Part shown: positions 17,261-26,550 of the stretch, in pieces
Layout: every line of letters begins with the position of its first letter
How positions within the stretch are numbered: the first letter of the stretch is position 1
NCBI RefSeq assembly: GCF_027497235.1
Contig: NZ_CP114902.1
Location: forward strand, 1,377,501-1,441,500
Direction: 5' to 3'
Source of the DNA: Micromonospora sp. WMMD1128
GTDB lineage: Bacteria > Actinomycetota > Actinomycetes > Mycobacteriales > Micromonosporaceae
Length of the DNA: 64,000 bases
Position numbers and translations under genes: made by a program
The notes under the pieces: generated by a model
The model's database searches: none
Told to the model about the DNA's origin: nothing
What the model saw: only the letters and a program-made list of their open reading frames with translations

Positions 17261-18259
17261 TCAGGGACGCTGCGCCGGGCTCACGGTCTTCGCCGGGTCC
17301 CGCTCGGTGACCGGCTCGACGATCTCGTCGATCGCCTTGAGCAGGCCGGCGTCGAGCTTCACACCGGCCGCCTTCACGTTGTCGTGCACCTGCTCGGGCC
17401 GGGACGCTCCGATGATCGCCGAGGCGACGTTCGGGTTCTGGAGCACCCAGGCGACGGCGAGCTGCGGCATGGTCAGCCCGGCCTGCTCGGCGATCGGCTT
17501 GAGCTGCTGCACCCGGGTGAGCACGTCGTCGGTGAGCCATTTGGCGATGAAGTCCGCGCCGGACTTCTCGTCGGTGGCCCGGGAGCCGGCCGGCGGCGGC
17601 TGGCCGGGCAGGTATTTCCCGGAGAGCACGCCCTGGGCCATCGGCGACCAGACGATCTGGCCGACGCCCAGCTCCTCGCTGGCCGGGATCACCTCGGTCT
17701 CGATGACCCGCCACAGCATCGAATATTGTGGCTGGTTGGAGATCAGCGGGATGCGCAGCTCGCGGGCGAGCGCATGCGCCTCGCGCAGCTGCGACGCGGT
17801 CCACTCGGAGACGCCGATGTAGTGCGCCTTGCCGGCGCGCACCACGTCGGCGAACGCCTCCATCGTCTCCTCCAGCGGCGTGCTGACGTCGTAACGGTGG
17901 GCCTGGTAGAGGTCGACGTGGTCGGTCTGGAGGCGGCGCAGCGAGCCGTCGATCGACTCCATGATGTGCTTGCGGGACAGGCCGCGGTCGTTGCGGCCCG
18001 GGCCGGTCGGCCAGTAGACCTTGGTGAAGATCTCCAGCCCGTCACGGCGCTCGCCCTTGAGTGCCCGGCCGAGCACCGACTCGGCCCGGGTGCCGGCGTA
18101 GACGTCGGCGGTGTCGAAGGTGGTGATGCCGCTGTCGAGGGCGGCCCGCACGCAGGCGACCGCGGCCTCCTCCTCGACCTGTGAGCCGTGGGTGATCCAG
18201 TTGCCGTACGAGATCTCGCTGACCATCAGGCCGGAGCGGCCCAGGTGTCGGAATTCCAT
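17261..18259 (-). CDS. Aldo/keto reductase, Kv-beta-like
   Basis: 332-residue NADPH-dependent reductase with the full catalytic tetrad: Asp49 and Tyr54 (TTFDTADVYAG), Lys80 (IFTKVYWP), His121 (DLYQAHRYD). The pattern (EFRHLGRSGLMVSEISYGNW; QPQYSMLWR; WSPMAQGVLSGKY; AIIGASRPEQVHDN) is that of the AKR6/12-like proteins related to potassium channel beta subunits. The ATG at 18259 is preceded by TAGGGT at 6 bases; the intervening CGAGGG could serve as a weak ribosome site or the mRNA may be leaderless. Substrate unknown; third such enzyme in this window. Confidence 0.92.
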   Translation of the reverse strand: MEFRHLGRSGLMVSEISYGNWITHGSQVEEEAAVACVRAALDSGITTFDTADVYAGTRAESVLGRALKGERRDGLEIFTKVYWPTGPGRNDRGLSRKHIMESIDGSLRRLQTDHVDLYQAHRYDVSTPLEETMEAFADVVRAGKAHYIGVSEWTASQLREAHALARELRIPLISNQPQYSMLWRVIETEVIPASEELGVGQIVWSPMAQGVLSGKYLPGQPPPAGSRATDEKSGADFIAKWLTDDVLTRVQQLKPIAEQAGLTMPQLAVAWVLQNPNVASAIIGASRPEQVHDNVKAAGVKLDAGLLKAIDEIVEPVTERDPAKTVSPAQRP

Positions 18260-18363
18260 CCCTCGACCCTAGCCCCGCGCGGACGCCGGCGCCGTGCGGC
18301 GCTCAGCGCCCTGCCGCCGCGACAGCGCACGACGTGCGCCTGCCCGGTCGGCGTGAACCGGGC

Positions 18364-21300
18364 TCAGAGCACCGGCGAGGTGTCGGCGAGCAGCCGGTCG
18401 ATCTCCGCGGCCACCGCGGCGTGGCCCGGGTGCACCGGGTCGATCAGCGGCTCGCCACGCCGGTCCAGCGCGCCCCAGCGGCCCGAGCCGGTGGTGACCA
18501 GGAACGCCACCGGGTGCACCACGACCGCCGGATACGCGGGCGCCACAAGCATCCGGCCGGCGCGGTCCACCACACCCCGGCGGCCGGACACCTCGACCAC
18601 GGCCAGTCCGTCGGCGGTGAAACCGTCAAGCAGCCGGCCGTCGGCCAGCGGCGTGCCGAGGCCGTGGTAGCGGGTCGGCAGCACGACCTCGCCGTCCCGG
18701 TTGACCGCGCCCCATCCGCCGTTGCGCCGCACCGCGGCCAGGCCGTTGCGGAACGGCCGGACCTCCTCGTACCCGGGCGGGACCTTGACGATGTTCATCC
18801 GGTCGACGGCCATCCACCGACCCTTGCCGTCCATGGAGACCCACGACAGGCCCTCGGCGAAGCCGCCCGCCGCCCGGTAGCCGTTGTTCGCCTCGATCAG
18901 CGCTGCCCCGGTGGTGTCGATCAACGCCCAGCGGGACGCCTCCGGGCGACGCACCCAGGCCAGCCCCTCCTGGAACGGCTGCACCTCGGCGTACCGGTGC
19001 GCGATCACCATCTCGCCGTCGGCGTCCGCGTACCCCCAGAGCCGCTCGGAGTCGTCGAACGTCGCCACCGGGTACCGCGGGGTGCCGAGCACCTCCGCCC
19101 GGCCGCGCGGCGGCGGCCCGAAGCCGTCGCCGGCGGCCCGCGCCGCGACCGCGTCCAGCGCCACCTCGGTCCGCGCGTTCATCGCCGTGTCCTCGCCCTG
19201 GCGCAGGTCCAGCGCCCGCTCGAAGTGCAGGCACGCCTCGGTCAGCCGGCCCTGGTCATAGCAGGAACGCGCGGCGTGCTCGTGCAGCAACGCGCGCAAC
19301 CGGTCGGGCAGTTCCGGTGAGTTCGCCTCGGCGAAGAGCCGGTCGGCCTCCGCGTGCTCGCCCCGCCAACGCAGCACCTCGGCGAGGCGCGCGCGGGCCA
19401 GCGAGGTCCGCCGCAACTCGCCGGTGGCCTCCGCGTACGTCAGGGCCAGCCGCGCGTCGGCGACCGCGTCGTCGTGGTCGCCGAGGATCCGGGACGCCAC
19501 CGAGCGCAGACCCAGCAGCCGGGCCCGGCTGCGATTGTCGAGCGCGGTGCCGAGCTTGCCGGCGAGGCCGTCCCGGATCCGGCTCAGCTCCGCCGGGTCG
19601 GGCGCCTCCTCGCGCAGCGTCTCCGGGTGCAGCCGCCAGTCGACGGCGGCCAGGGCCTGCTCCGGATCCACCGGAGGCGCCGGGGCCGGTTCGTCGTCCG
19701 TCCGGGCGTCGGCCGGATGCCCCGATTCCGGGGTACACGGGCGCGGCGGCCCGTCCTTCGCATCCGATTCGGCCGGCTCGCCGGCGACCGAATGATCTTC
19801 GGGTACGTCGGTGCTGGTCGAGCTTGCTTCGGGCCTCGCGTCGTTGGCCCCGCCCGTGTCACCGTCATCGACGCCACCCGGGCCCCCATTCGGCGGGGAG
19901 GCGCCGGCCGGGCCGTTCTCCGTCCGTGCCGCACCAGCGGGATCTGTCCCGCTCGGAGCGGCGGGAGCGCTTTCGGTGAGGGCTGTGCTGCTGGTCGACT
20001 CCGTCGTGCTCGGGATCGGGCCGCCCGGATCCGCCTCGGACCGGACCTCACCGCGGTGGCCCGCCGCCGGTGCCGAACCGGTGGGCCCGCCGTCGGCAGG
20101 CGTCGGCGGCGGCGCGGCGGCGGCGGCGGCCCGGACGTCACCGCCCGGCGTCGGTACGGGCCCGTCGAACTCGGGGCGGGGGACGGAGGGTGCTGCCGGG
20201 GGCGTGGTGGGAGACGGTGTCGCGTCCGTCGCGTCCGTCGTGTTCGCCGTGTTCGCCGTGACGGACGCGTCCGCCGTGGCCGGCGGTGCGGAATCCGCGG
20301 ACGGCTCGTCGTCGCTCACCGTGCGGGCCGCGCGGGCTGCCGAGCCGTCCGGAGGCGTCATGGCGACGGCGGAGGGCTGGGATGCCGTGGTGGCGGGCGG
20401 TGGTGGCGACGGTGTCCCGTCCGAGGGTGCGGACGGTTCGGGCGTCCGGGGCTCGGCCGGCTGGCGCGCACTCGGCACGACGACCCCTGTTGCCCCCGTG
20501 CGTGCGGCGGGCCCGGACAACTCTGGGGTGGCGGGGTGGCCGGCGGGATCCGTGGCGGTGACGTGGCGGCCGGTCGTGTCCGCTGAGTCGTCCCCGTAAC
20601 CGAGTTCGTGGCGACGGTCGTCGGACCGTCCCGGCTCGGCGGCTGCGCCCGGGCCGGCTGCGCCCGGTTCAGCCGCTGTCTGACCGAGTTGGTCGTCGGA
20701 AGTGACCGGACGGGCCGACGTGGCCGGCTCGACCACGTCGGTCGACCGGGCGTCGTCCCGGTCGGACCGGTCGCCCGGCTGGCCGGTCTCGTCCCACTGC
20801 TCGCCCGGCTGGCCGGCGTCGAGGCGGTCCAGGTCGTCCGATCGGGTCGGCGGGCGGTCCAAGCCGTCCGATCGGGTCGGCGGGCGGTCCAGGTCGTCCG
20901 ATCGGGTCGGCGGGGACACGACGGCGGGCGCGTCGTCGCCCGGAGCCGTGGCGGCGGTGTCCCTTTCCTCGGCCGCCGCCGGTTGGCTCGGCCGGAACCA
21001 CGCCTCCAGGCCGCCGTCCGCCGCCCGCGATGTCCGGCGTGACTCGTCCACGGCCGGCGGGGTGCCGGTACCGACCGGTGTGACCGGCGGTGTCGGCGTG
21101 ACCGGCGGGGTCGGTGTGACCGGCGGGGTCGGTGTGACCGGCGGGGTCGGTGTGACCGGCGGGGTCGACGCGACCGGCGGTGTCGAGGTGACCGGCGGTG
21201 TCGATGTGACCGGTGTGTCCCGCGGTGCGGATCGAACCGGTGCGGCGGACGTGGCCTGTGGGGGCGGCGCGACATGCGGGGTCCGGACCTCCGCGGAGCC

Positions 21301-23064
21301 CGCAACGGCGGGCCGGACCGGGTCCGTCCCGGGTGTCCGGGCCGGAAGGCCGGGGTAGGCGGGCGGCGCGGGGCGGCGGACCTCGTCGTGTCGACCCGGC
21401 ACCGGGGGGACCGGCCGTCGCGGCTCGTCCGGTCGGGCCGGCGGTACGGGAGGGGCAGGCGCGTCGCCGCCACGGGCGCGCTGGGGTTCGTCGGGTCGGG
21501 CCCGCCACTGCTCCGGGCGGAGCCGGTGAGCGGGGGGCGCGGCGGAGTCCGACCGTCGCCCGTCCGGCTCCGGCTGCCGCCGGCGGGGTTCGGGACGTAC
21601 GTCGGTCGTGGGCGGCCGAACGACTTCCGACTCGGCGCGTGGGCCGGCGTGTTCGGGGCGTGGGCTGAGGTGTTCGGGGCGTGGGCCGGCGTGTTCGGGG
21701 CGGGCGGCGGCTGGCCGGGCGTCGCGCGAATCCGGACGGGCCCGGCCGACGCCGTCTCGGCCGACGCCGTCTCGGCCGACGCCGTCTCGGCCGACGCCGT
21801 CTCGGCCGATGCCGTCTCGGCCGATGCCGTCCCGGTCGGGGCGGTGACCGTCGGCGCGGTGACCGTCCGGGCGGTGACCGTCGAGGCGCGGAACATCGGC
21901 CGGCTGGGTCGGGCGGCCGTCCTCGATTGGACGGCGGCGCTCGTCGGGCCGGTACGCGGCCGGCTCGGCGGGTCGCCGCCGCTCGATCACCGGCCACTCG
22001 CCCTGCGGCGGCCAGGTCCGGTCGTGCGGGCCGTCCCGCCGCTGGTCGACCGGGCGCGGTGCGGCGTACCGGTCGCTCTCGGCGCGTTGCGGGGCACTGC
22101 CGTGCCCGGTGGTCGGACGCGGGGTCTCGGTGTGCGCGGCCGGCTCCCGGCCCGGCCGGCCGTCCTCCCGGCGGCCGGTGGCCGGCTCGCGCCGATCGGT
22201 GTGGGGACGCGGGCCCGGGTCGCGCCAGCCGTCCCGGCGGGGCTCGCCGCGGGGGGCCCCGCCGCGTTCCGCCGGGGCCGCGTCCTGATCGCGCCGGTCG
22301 GTCGGCGGCGCGTACCCCGTCGGAGGAGTCCCGGCGGGCGGCCGACCGAAGGCCCGCCGCTCCGGGCGGTCGTCGGGAGCGGGGTCCTGCCAGCTGTCGA
22401 CGTACGGCCCGTGCGGCTCGTCCGGGGTGAGTTCGCGGGACCCGTCCGAACCATGCTCGTGCCGCCAGTCGGCGGCGGGGGTGCGACGCGGGTCGGGCGA
22501 CGGGCTCCACTGGACGCGGGAGGCGGACTCGCGCCCGCTCGTCGGGGCGTGGCGGTCGTCCGCCGCCCGGCGGCGCTCGGACCAGCCCGGGGCGGATCGT
22601 GAGGTCTCGTTCGGTTCCGGCGCCCAGCCCGGCTCGATCGAACCGGACCGGTACGACGCCGCCGCCGGGCGCGCCCAATGCTGGTCGAGACGCTCGGGCG
22701 GGGCCTGCCGGCCGTGCGGATGCCGGTCGTCGGGCCGGGGCCTCCGACGATCCGGGCCGGCGGGGCTGATCGGGTACGTCTCGCGCGAATCGGCCGGGCT
22801 GACCGGATAGGTGCCGACGTCCGACGCCGGGCTGATCGGGTGCGGGCTCGCCGGGCTGACCGGATAGGTGTCGTCGGGAGCAGGGCTGACCGGGCGTACC
22901 TCGGCCCGCCCGACCACGGCCTGGCGGCGTGGTGGGGGAGTCAGGTGTTCGAGGCCGATGTCGCCCGGGTAGCGCTGCCCGGGAAACTGCGGCTCCCACT
23001 CGTGGGTGGGCTCGAGCGCCCAGGCCGGTTCCGCCGGCTCGCGCCAGCTGCCCCAGCCACTCAT
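18364..23064 (-). CDS. Giant disordered protein with C-terminal TPR-like and WG repeats
   Basis: 1566 residues, one uninterrupted frame with GGGAGGGG 7 bases before the ATG at 23064. Residues 1 to about 1130 are low complexity: Pro/Arg/Asp-rich early, Pro/Thr/Ala-rich later. They contain tandem motifs: PVSPA near residues 58-100, DGVGRDGIGR, PPVTPT, and RSDDLDRPPT. Ordered sequence begins near 1130 with helical TPR-like repeats (DHDDAVADARLALTYAEAT; HAEADRLFAEANS; LTEACLHFERALDLR). The last 230 residues carry about five WG (beta-leaflet) repeats: RLWGYADADGEMVI, GGWGAVNRDGEVVL, GRRGVVDRAGRMLV, GRWGALDRRGEPLI. No signal peptide or membrane helix is seen. WG repeats are beta modules of unknown ligand; the role is unknown. 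It is divergent from the ABC exporter genes. Confidence 0.85.
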   Translation of the reverse strand: MSGWGSWREPAEPAWALEPTHEWEPQFPGQRYPGDIGLEHLTPPPRRQAVVGRAEVRPVSPAPDDTYPVSPASPHPISPASDVGTYPVSPADSRETYPISPAGPDRRRPRPDDRHPHGRQAPPERLDQHWARPAAASYRSGSIEPGWAPEPNETSRSAPGWSERRRAADDRHAPTSGRESASRVQWSPSPDPRRTPAADWRHEHGSDGSRELTPDEPHGPYVDSWQDPAPDDRPERRAFGRPPAGTPPTGYAPPTDRRDQDAAPAERGGAPRGEPRRDGWRDPGPRPHTDRREPATGRREDGRPGREPAAHTETPRPTTGHGSAPQRAESDRYAAPRPVDQRRDGPHDRTWPPQGEWPVIERRRPAEPAAYRPDERRRPIEDGRPTQPADVPRLDGHRPDGHRADGHRPDRDGIGRDGIGRDGVGRDGVGRDGVGRDGVGRARPDSRDARPAAARPEHAGPRPEHLSPRPEHAGPRAESEVVRPPTTDVRPEPRRRQPEPDGRRSDSAAPPAHRLRPEQWRARPDEPQRARGGDAPAPPVPPARPDEPRRPVPPVPGRHDEVRRPAPPAYPGLPARTPGTDPVRPAVAGSAEVRTPHVAPPPQATSAAPVRSAPRDTPVTSTPPVTSTPPVASTPPVTPTPPVTPTPPVTPTPPVTPTPPVTPVGTGTPPAVDESRRTSRAADGGLEAWFRPSQPAAAEERDTAATAPGDDAPAVVSPPTRSDDLDRPPTRSDGLDRPPTRSDDLDRLDAGQPGEQWDETGQPGDRSDRDDARSTDVVEPATSARPVTSDDQLGQTAAEPGAAGPGAAAEPGRSDDRRHELGYGDDSADTTGRHVTATDPAGHPATPELSGPAARTGATGVVVPSARQPAEPRTPEPSAPSDGTPSPPPPATTASQPSAVAMTPPDGSAARAARTVSDDEPSADSAPPATADASVTANTANTTDATDATPSPTTPPAAPSVPRPEFDGPVPTPGGDVRAAAAAAPPPTPADGGPTGSAPAAGHRGEVRSEADPGGPIPSTTESTSSTALTESAPAAPSGTDPAGAARTENGPAGASPPNGGPGGVDDGDTGGANDARPEASSTSTDVPEDHSVAGEPAESDAKDGPPRPCTPESGHPADARTDDEPAPAPPVDPEQALAAVDWRLHPETLREEAPDPAELSRIRDGLAGKLGTALDNRSRARLLGLRSVASRILGDHDDAVADARLALTYAEATGELRRTSLARARLAEVLRWRGEHAEADRLFAEANSPELPDRLRALLHEHAARSCYDQGRLTEACLHFERALDLRQGEDTAMNARTEVALDAVAARAAGDGFGPPPRGRAEVLGTPRYPVATFDDSERLWGYADADGEMVIAHRYAEVQPFQEGLAWVRRPEASRWALIDTTGAALIEANNGYRAAGGFAEGLSWVSMDGKGRWMAVDRMNIVKVPPGYEEVRPFRNGLAAVRRNGGWGAVNRDGEVVLPTRYHGLGTPLADGRLLDGFTADGLAVVEVSGRRGVVDRAGRMLVAPAYPAVVVHPVAFLVTTGSGRWGALDRRGEPLIDPVHPGHAAVAAEIDRLLADTSPVL
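20825..20914 (-). repeat. 30-bp tandem repeat inside the WG-repeat gene
   Basis: Three near-identical 30-base units (CGGTCCAGGTCGTCCGATCG core) coding for RPPTRSDDLD; units differ by one or two bases. Confidence 0.85.
21077..21210 (-). repeat. 18-bp tandem repeat (PPVTPT) inside the WG-repeat gene
   Basis: About seven copies of GTGACCGGCGGGGTCGGT or close variants, coding for Pro-Pro-Val-Thr-Pro-Thr on the minus strand. Confidence 0.88.
21750..21840 (-). repeat. 15-bp tandem repeat (DGVGR) inside the WG-repeat gene
   Basis: About six copies of GGCCGACGCCGTCTC or GGCCGATGCCGTCTC, coding for a GR-DGVGR/DGIGR pentapeptide repeat on the minus strand. Confidence 0.88.
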
Positions 23065-23226
23065 CGGCAGCCCCTCCCGCGGCTCGCGCGGCGCGGCCCC
23101 GGAACCGGCTCGCGTCGCTCGCTCACGGCGGTGTCACCTCGTTGGAAATTGTCGCGCTCGGGCGGCGGACGTGCCGGTAGAGTCGCTCGGTCCGGCATGT
23201 CCTGGCTGCGGAAGGAGGGTAACGGC

Positions 23227-24078
23227 GTGGGCTCGGTCACCGCCACTGTGCCAGCTCCCCCGGCCGCACACGTTACCCCATGGTTTCGGACATTCGGCGC
23301 GATAGTGGCGGCTGGTTTCCGTCGGCACGCCACCTACCGCCAAGTGGCCGTGGCCGGCCTCGTCACCAACACCGTGTTCGGCTTCCTGCGCTGCTACATC
23401 TTCCTCGCCGCCGCCGGCGCGACCGGCACCGTGGCCGGCTACGACCGGGCCCAACTCGGCACGTTCGTCTGGGCCGGGCAGGGGCTGCTGGCGGTCATCG
23501 CCATCTGGGGCTGGACCGAGCTGGCCGACCGGATCCGCTCCGGCGAGGTGGCCGCCGACCTTTTGCGGCCGGTGCACCCGGTCACCAGCTACCTCGCCAT
23601 CGACCTGGGGCGGGCCGGGTTCGCCGCGCTCGCCCGGCTGGTGCCCCCGCTGGTGATCGGTCCGATCTTCTTCGCGGTCCACGTGCCCCGGCACCTGGCG
23701 ACGGTGCCGCTGTTCCTGGTCTCCGTCCTGCTCGCGGTGGTGGTCTGCTTCGGCTGCCGCTACCTGGTCAACGCCACCGCCTACTGGTTGCAGGACGTGC
23801 GGGGCCCGATGATCCTCTGGACGCTCGGTTCGGGCGCGCTCGCCGGCCTCTACTTCCCGCTCGGTTTCCTGCCCGGCGGGTTGGAGGCGACCCTGCGGTA
23901 CGCCACCCCGTTCCCCAGCCTCCTCCAGGTCCCCCTGGACGTGCTCGTCGAGCGGGAGCCGCTGTCGACCGGCCTCGGCCTGGTCGGGGTGCAACTCGGC
24001 TGGGCGGTGCTGCTGCTGGCGCTCTGCCGGCTGGTCCAGCGGCGCGCCGAGCGCCGCCTGGTGGTCCAGGGTGGCTGA
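23227..24078 (+). CDS. ABC-2 type exporter permease (COG4587-like)
   Basis: 283-residue membrane protein with about six hydrophobic segments. GTG at 23227 is taken as the start because AAGGAGG lies 8 bases upstream; an ATG at 23197 in frame lacks a site. Features seen: AAGFRRHATYRQVAVAGLVTNTVFGFLRCYIF, IWGWTELADRIRSGEVAADLLRPVHP (the cytoplasmic loop before the second helix), and a late FPLGFLPGG helix. This is the first permease of the two-permease plus ATPase set found in many actinobacteria. Substrate unknown. It overlaps the second permease by 8 bases. Confidence 0.88.
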   Translation: MGSVTATVPAPPAAHVTPWFRTFGAIVAAGFRRHATYRQVAVAGLVTNTVFGFLRCYIFLAAAGATGTVAGYDRAQLGTFVWAGQGLLAVIAIWGWTELADRIRSGEVAADLLRPVHPVTSYLAIDLGRAGFAALARLVPPLVIGPIFFAVHVPRHLATVPLFLVSVLLAVVVCFGCRYLVNATAYWLQDVRGPMILWTLGSGALAGLYFPLGFLPGGLEATLRYATPFPSLLQVPLDVLVEREPLSTGLGLVGVQLGWAVLLLALCRLVQRRAERRLVVQGG

Positions 24079-24910
24079 GCACGCCGGTGCGTCCAGGGTG
24101 GCCGGGCGCCAGGGGGTGCTGCGGGCGTACCGGGTGTTGCTCGGCGCGCAGGCGCGTTCGCAGGCGGCATACCGGACGTCGTTCGTGGTCGACCTGGTCG
24201 GCAACGTGGGCGCGACCGTGTTCGACGTGGTCACCGTCCTGGTCATCTTCGGGGTGACCCGCGAGCTGGGCGGCTTCACGCTGCGCGAGACGCTCGTCGT
24301 GGTCGGGCTCTCGTCGTGCGGGTTCGCCGCCGCCGACCTGCTGGTCGGCAACATCGAGCGGCTACCCACCTACGTCCGCACCGGCCTCTTCGACGCGGTG
24401 CTGGTCCGCCCGCTCGCCGCGCTGCCCCAACTGCTGCTGATGGACCTGCCGCTGCGGAAGGCGTCCCGGGCGGTGTTCGGGCTGGCCGTGCTGGTGTTCG
24501 CGCTCGCCTCGGCCGGGATCGACTGGACCCCGGGCCGGGTCGCGTTGGCCGTGGTCGCCCCGCCGGCTGCGGTGGTCTTCTTCGCCTCGGTCTTCGTCAC
24601 CACCGCCACGGTGTCGTTCTACTGGGTCGACTCCGGCGAGCTGGCCAACTCGGTGACCTACGGTGGGCGTGACTTCACCTCGTACCCGATCACCGTCTAC
24701 GGCGGCTGGTTCCGCGCGCTGTTCGCGTACGGGATGGGGTTCGCGTTCGTCAGTTACCACCCGGCGCTGGCGCTGCTCGGTCGCGCCGACCCGCTCGGCC
24801 TGCCGCCCTGGGTGGGCTGGGCTTCGCCGGGCGTCGCGGTGGTCGCGGCGGCGGTCGCCGCCCTGGCCTGGCGGGTCGGGATCCGTCACTACCGGAGTAC
24901 GGGGTCATGA
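24071..24910 (+). CDS. ABC-2 type exporter permease (COG3694-like)
   Basis: 279 residues, about six membrane segments. It begins at a GTG (24071) lying within the end of the preceding permease gene. Landmarks: YRTSFVVDLVGNVGATVFDVVTV, ERLPTYVRTGLFDAVLVRPLAALPQL (matching the RSGEVAADLLRP loop of its partner), and SVTYGGRDFTSYPITVYG. The stop overlaps the ATG of the ATPase gene (ATGA). It is expected to form a heterodimer with the first permease. Confidence 0.88.
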   Translation: MAEHAGASRVAGRQGVLRAYRVLLGAQARSQAAYRTSFVVDLVGNVGATVFDVVTVLVIFGVTRELGGFTLRETLVVVGLSSCGFAAADLLVGNIERLPTYVRTGLFDAVLVRPLAALPQLLLMDLPLRKASRAVFGLAVLVFALASAGIDWTPGRVALAVVAPPAAVVFFASVFVTTATVSFYWVDSGELANSVTYGGRDFTSYPITVYGGWFRALFAYGMGFAFVSYHPALALLGRADPLGLPPWVGWASPGVAVVAAAVAALAWRVGIRHYRSTGS

Positions 24911-25893
24911 GCGTCATCGAGATGGACGGGCTGCGCAAGGAGTTCACGGTCCGGGTCCGGGCCGGGCGGCTGCGCCGCGAGAAGCGGAGCTTGACCGCCG
25001 TCGACGGCGTCGACCTGCGGGTGGAGCGCGGCGAGATGCTCGGCTACATCGGCCCGAACGGCGCCGGGAAGTCGACCACGCTGAAGATGCTCACCGGCGT
25101 GCTGACGCCGTCGGCCGGGCGGGCGCGGGTCTGCGGGCTGCGGCCGGTGGCTGACCGGACCCGGCTGGCGCTGCGCATCGGGGTGGTCTTCGGGCAGCGG
25201 TCCCAGCTCTGGTGGGACCTGCCGCTGCGGGACTCGTTCGACCTGCTGCGGCACATCTACCGGGTGCCGGCCGGCGAGCACGCCGCCCGGCTGACCCGCT
25301 GCCGGAGCCTGCTCGACCTGGACGAGTTCCTGGACATCCCGGTCCGGCAGCTCTCCCTCGGCCAGCGAATGCGCGGCGAGTTGACCGCCGCGCTGCTGCA
25401 CGGCCCGGAGGTGCTCTTCCTGGACGAGCCGACGATCGGGCTGGACGTGGTCAGCAAACAGGCGGTCCGCGGTTTCCTGGCCGACCTGGGCGGGGTCGGT
25501 GACACCACCCTCGTGCTCACCACGCACGACCTGGCCGACATCGAACGGCTCTGCCGGCGGCTGGTGGTGATCGACCACGGGCGGGTGGTGCACGACGGCT
25601 CGATCGCCGAGCTGCACCACCGGCACGGCTCGCGCCGGATGGTCGTCGCCGAGTTGGAGTCCGCGTTGCCCGAGCCGCCGGTGCTGCCCGGCGCGCCGCT
25701 GCTGCGGACGGAGGCGGACGGGCGGCGGCTGGTCTTCGCGCTGGAACAGGCGAGCGTCGCCGAGGTGGTGGCGGCGCTCGCCGGCCTGACCACGTTGCGC
25801 GACATCTCGATCGTCGAGCCGGACATCGAGGAGGTCGTCGCCCGCCTCTACCGCAGTGAAAGGAGGGGGCCCCTGTTAACGCCTGGCGTATAG
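24907..25893 (+). CDS. ABC exporter ATP-binding subunit (COG4586-like), C-terminus from repeat
   Basis: 328-residue ATPase that energises the two adjacent permeases. Walker A GPNGAGKST (about 50-58), Q-loop region VVFGQRSQLWWDLP, signature LSLGQRMR, Walker B VLFLDEPTIGLD, switch His in LTTHDLAD. A C-terminal domain of about 95 residues follows (MVVAELESALPEPP...). The family normally ends soon after EEVVARLYR; here the last residues RRGPLLTPGV and the TAG stop come from the repeat element at 25858, so the native end has been replaced or extended. ATGA overlap with the second permease. Confidence 0.92.
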   Translation: MSVIEMDGLRKEFTVRVRAGRLRREKRSLTAVDGVDLRVERGEMLGYIGPNGAGKSTTLKMLTGVLTPSAGRARVCGLRPVADRTRLALRIGVVFGQRSQLWWDLPLRDSFDLLRHIYRVPAGEHAARLTRCRSLLDLDEFLDIPVRQLSLGQRMRGELTAALLHGPEVLFLDEPTIGLDVVSKQAVRGFLADLGGVGDTTLVLTTHDLADIERLCRRLVVIDHGRVVHDGSIAELHHRHGSRRMVVAELESALPEPPVLPGAPLLRTEADGRRLVFALEQASVAEVVAALAGLTTLRDISIVEPDIEEVVARLYRSERRGPLLTPGV

Positions 25894-25912
25894 GAGGGGG
25901 CCCTTCTTAACA
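25858..25912 (-). repeat. Dispersed GGGGCCCC element, copy 3
   Basis: Minus-oriented copy (GTTAAGAAGGGCCCC and GTTAACAGGGGCCCC halves). Its left third is translated as the end of the ABC ATPase, and its right edge is 7 bases from the stop of the DUF3043 gene. It spans the whole convergent junction. Confidence 0.88.
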
Positions 25913-25918
25913 CTCCGC

Positions 25919-26527
25919 TCAGACCTGGTCGCCGATGGCGACCCGGGGGGCGGGAGCGCGCATCTTGCGGAACGTGATCGACCGCATGATCGCGTAGAAG
26001 TAGAGCGAGCCCAGCTTCTCGGTGCTTCTGGGGAAGCGCTCGCGGACCAGCTTCTTGATCTTCCGGGTGATCAGCACCGAGTCGATCAGCACGCCGAGGG
26101 CCAGCGCGCCCCACAGCAGGTTGGACAGCAGCCGCACGATCGGCGGCATGGCCTGGTTGGACCCGACCAGCACGATCAGCGCGCCGCCGAAGAACCAGGT
26201 GCCGACCGTACGCCGGGAGTCGACCACGTTGCGGGCCAGCAGGCGCTCCGGGCCCCGGTCACGCGGGCCGCCCTCGCGCCGGAACTCGGCGGCGGACTCG
26301 GCGCGTGCCGTGCGGCGCTGCTCCCGGGCCTCCTCCTTGGTCAGCGGGCGGGCCGGGGCGGTCGGCCGGCGGCCGGCGGCCGGGCGCTTCGGGGTGGTCA
26401 CCCCGAGCTCCTTCTTGCTCGGCGTGTAGCCCCGAGGACGGGCGGCGGCGGACTCCTCGTCGGTCGTCACCGGGGTGACGGACTCCTCGACGAGGTCGGC
26501 GGGCTTGCGACGAAACAGCGACGGCAC
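25919..26527 (-). CDS. DUF3043 membrane protein
   Basis: 202-residue actinobacterial protein. Basic/acidic N-terminus starting PSLFRRKPADLVEE, a Lys/Arg-rich segment (TPSKKELGVTTPKRP...EEAREQRR), then the domain RNVVDSRRTVGTWFFGGALIVLVG with two membrane helices (about 100-150) and the conserved tail SVLITRKIKKLVRERFP. The GTG at 26527 is preferred: TACCCT is 7 bases upstream with no ribosome site, indicating a leaderless mRNA. Function of the family is unknown. Confidence 0.85.
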   Translation of the reverse strand: MPSLFRRKPADLVEESVTPVTTDEESAAARPRGYTPSKKELGVTTPKRPAAGRRPTAPARPLTKEEAREQRRTARAESAAEFRREGGPRDRGPERLLARNVVDSRRTVGTWFFGGALIVLVGSNQAMPPIVRLLSNLLWGALALGVLIDSVLITRKIKKLVRERFPRSTEKLGSLYFYAIMRSITFRKMRAPAPRVAIGDQV

Positions 26528-26550
26528 GCCGGCAAGGGTAGCCAAACGGT

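Noticed and set aside
21750..21840. CRISPR-like regular repeats
   Set aside because: The 15-base units abut without spacers and are in frame inside a coding region; no cas genes are present.
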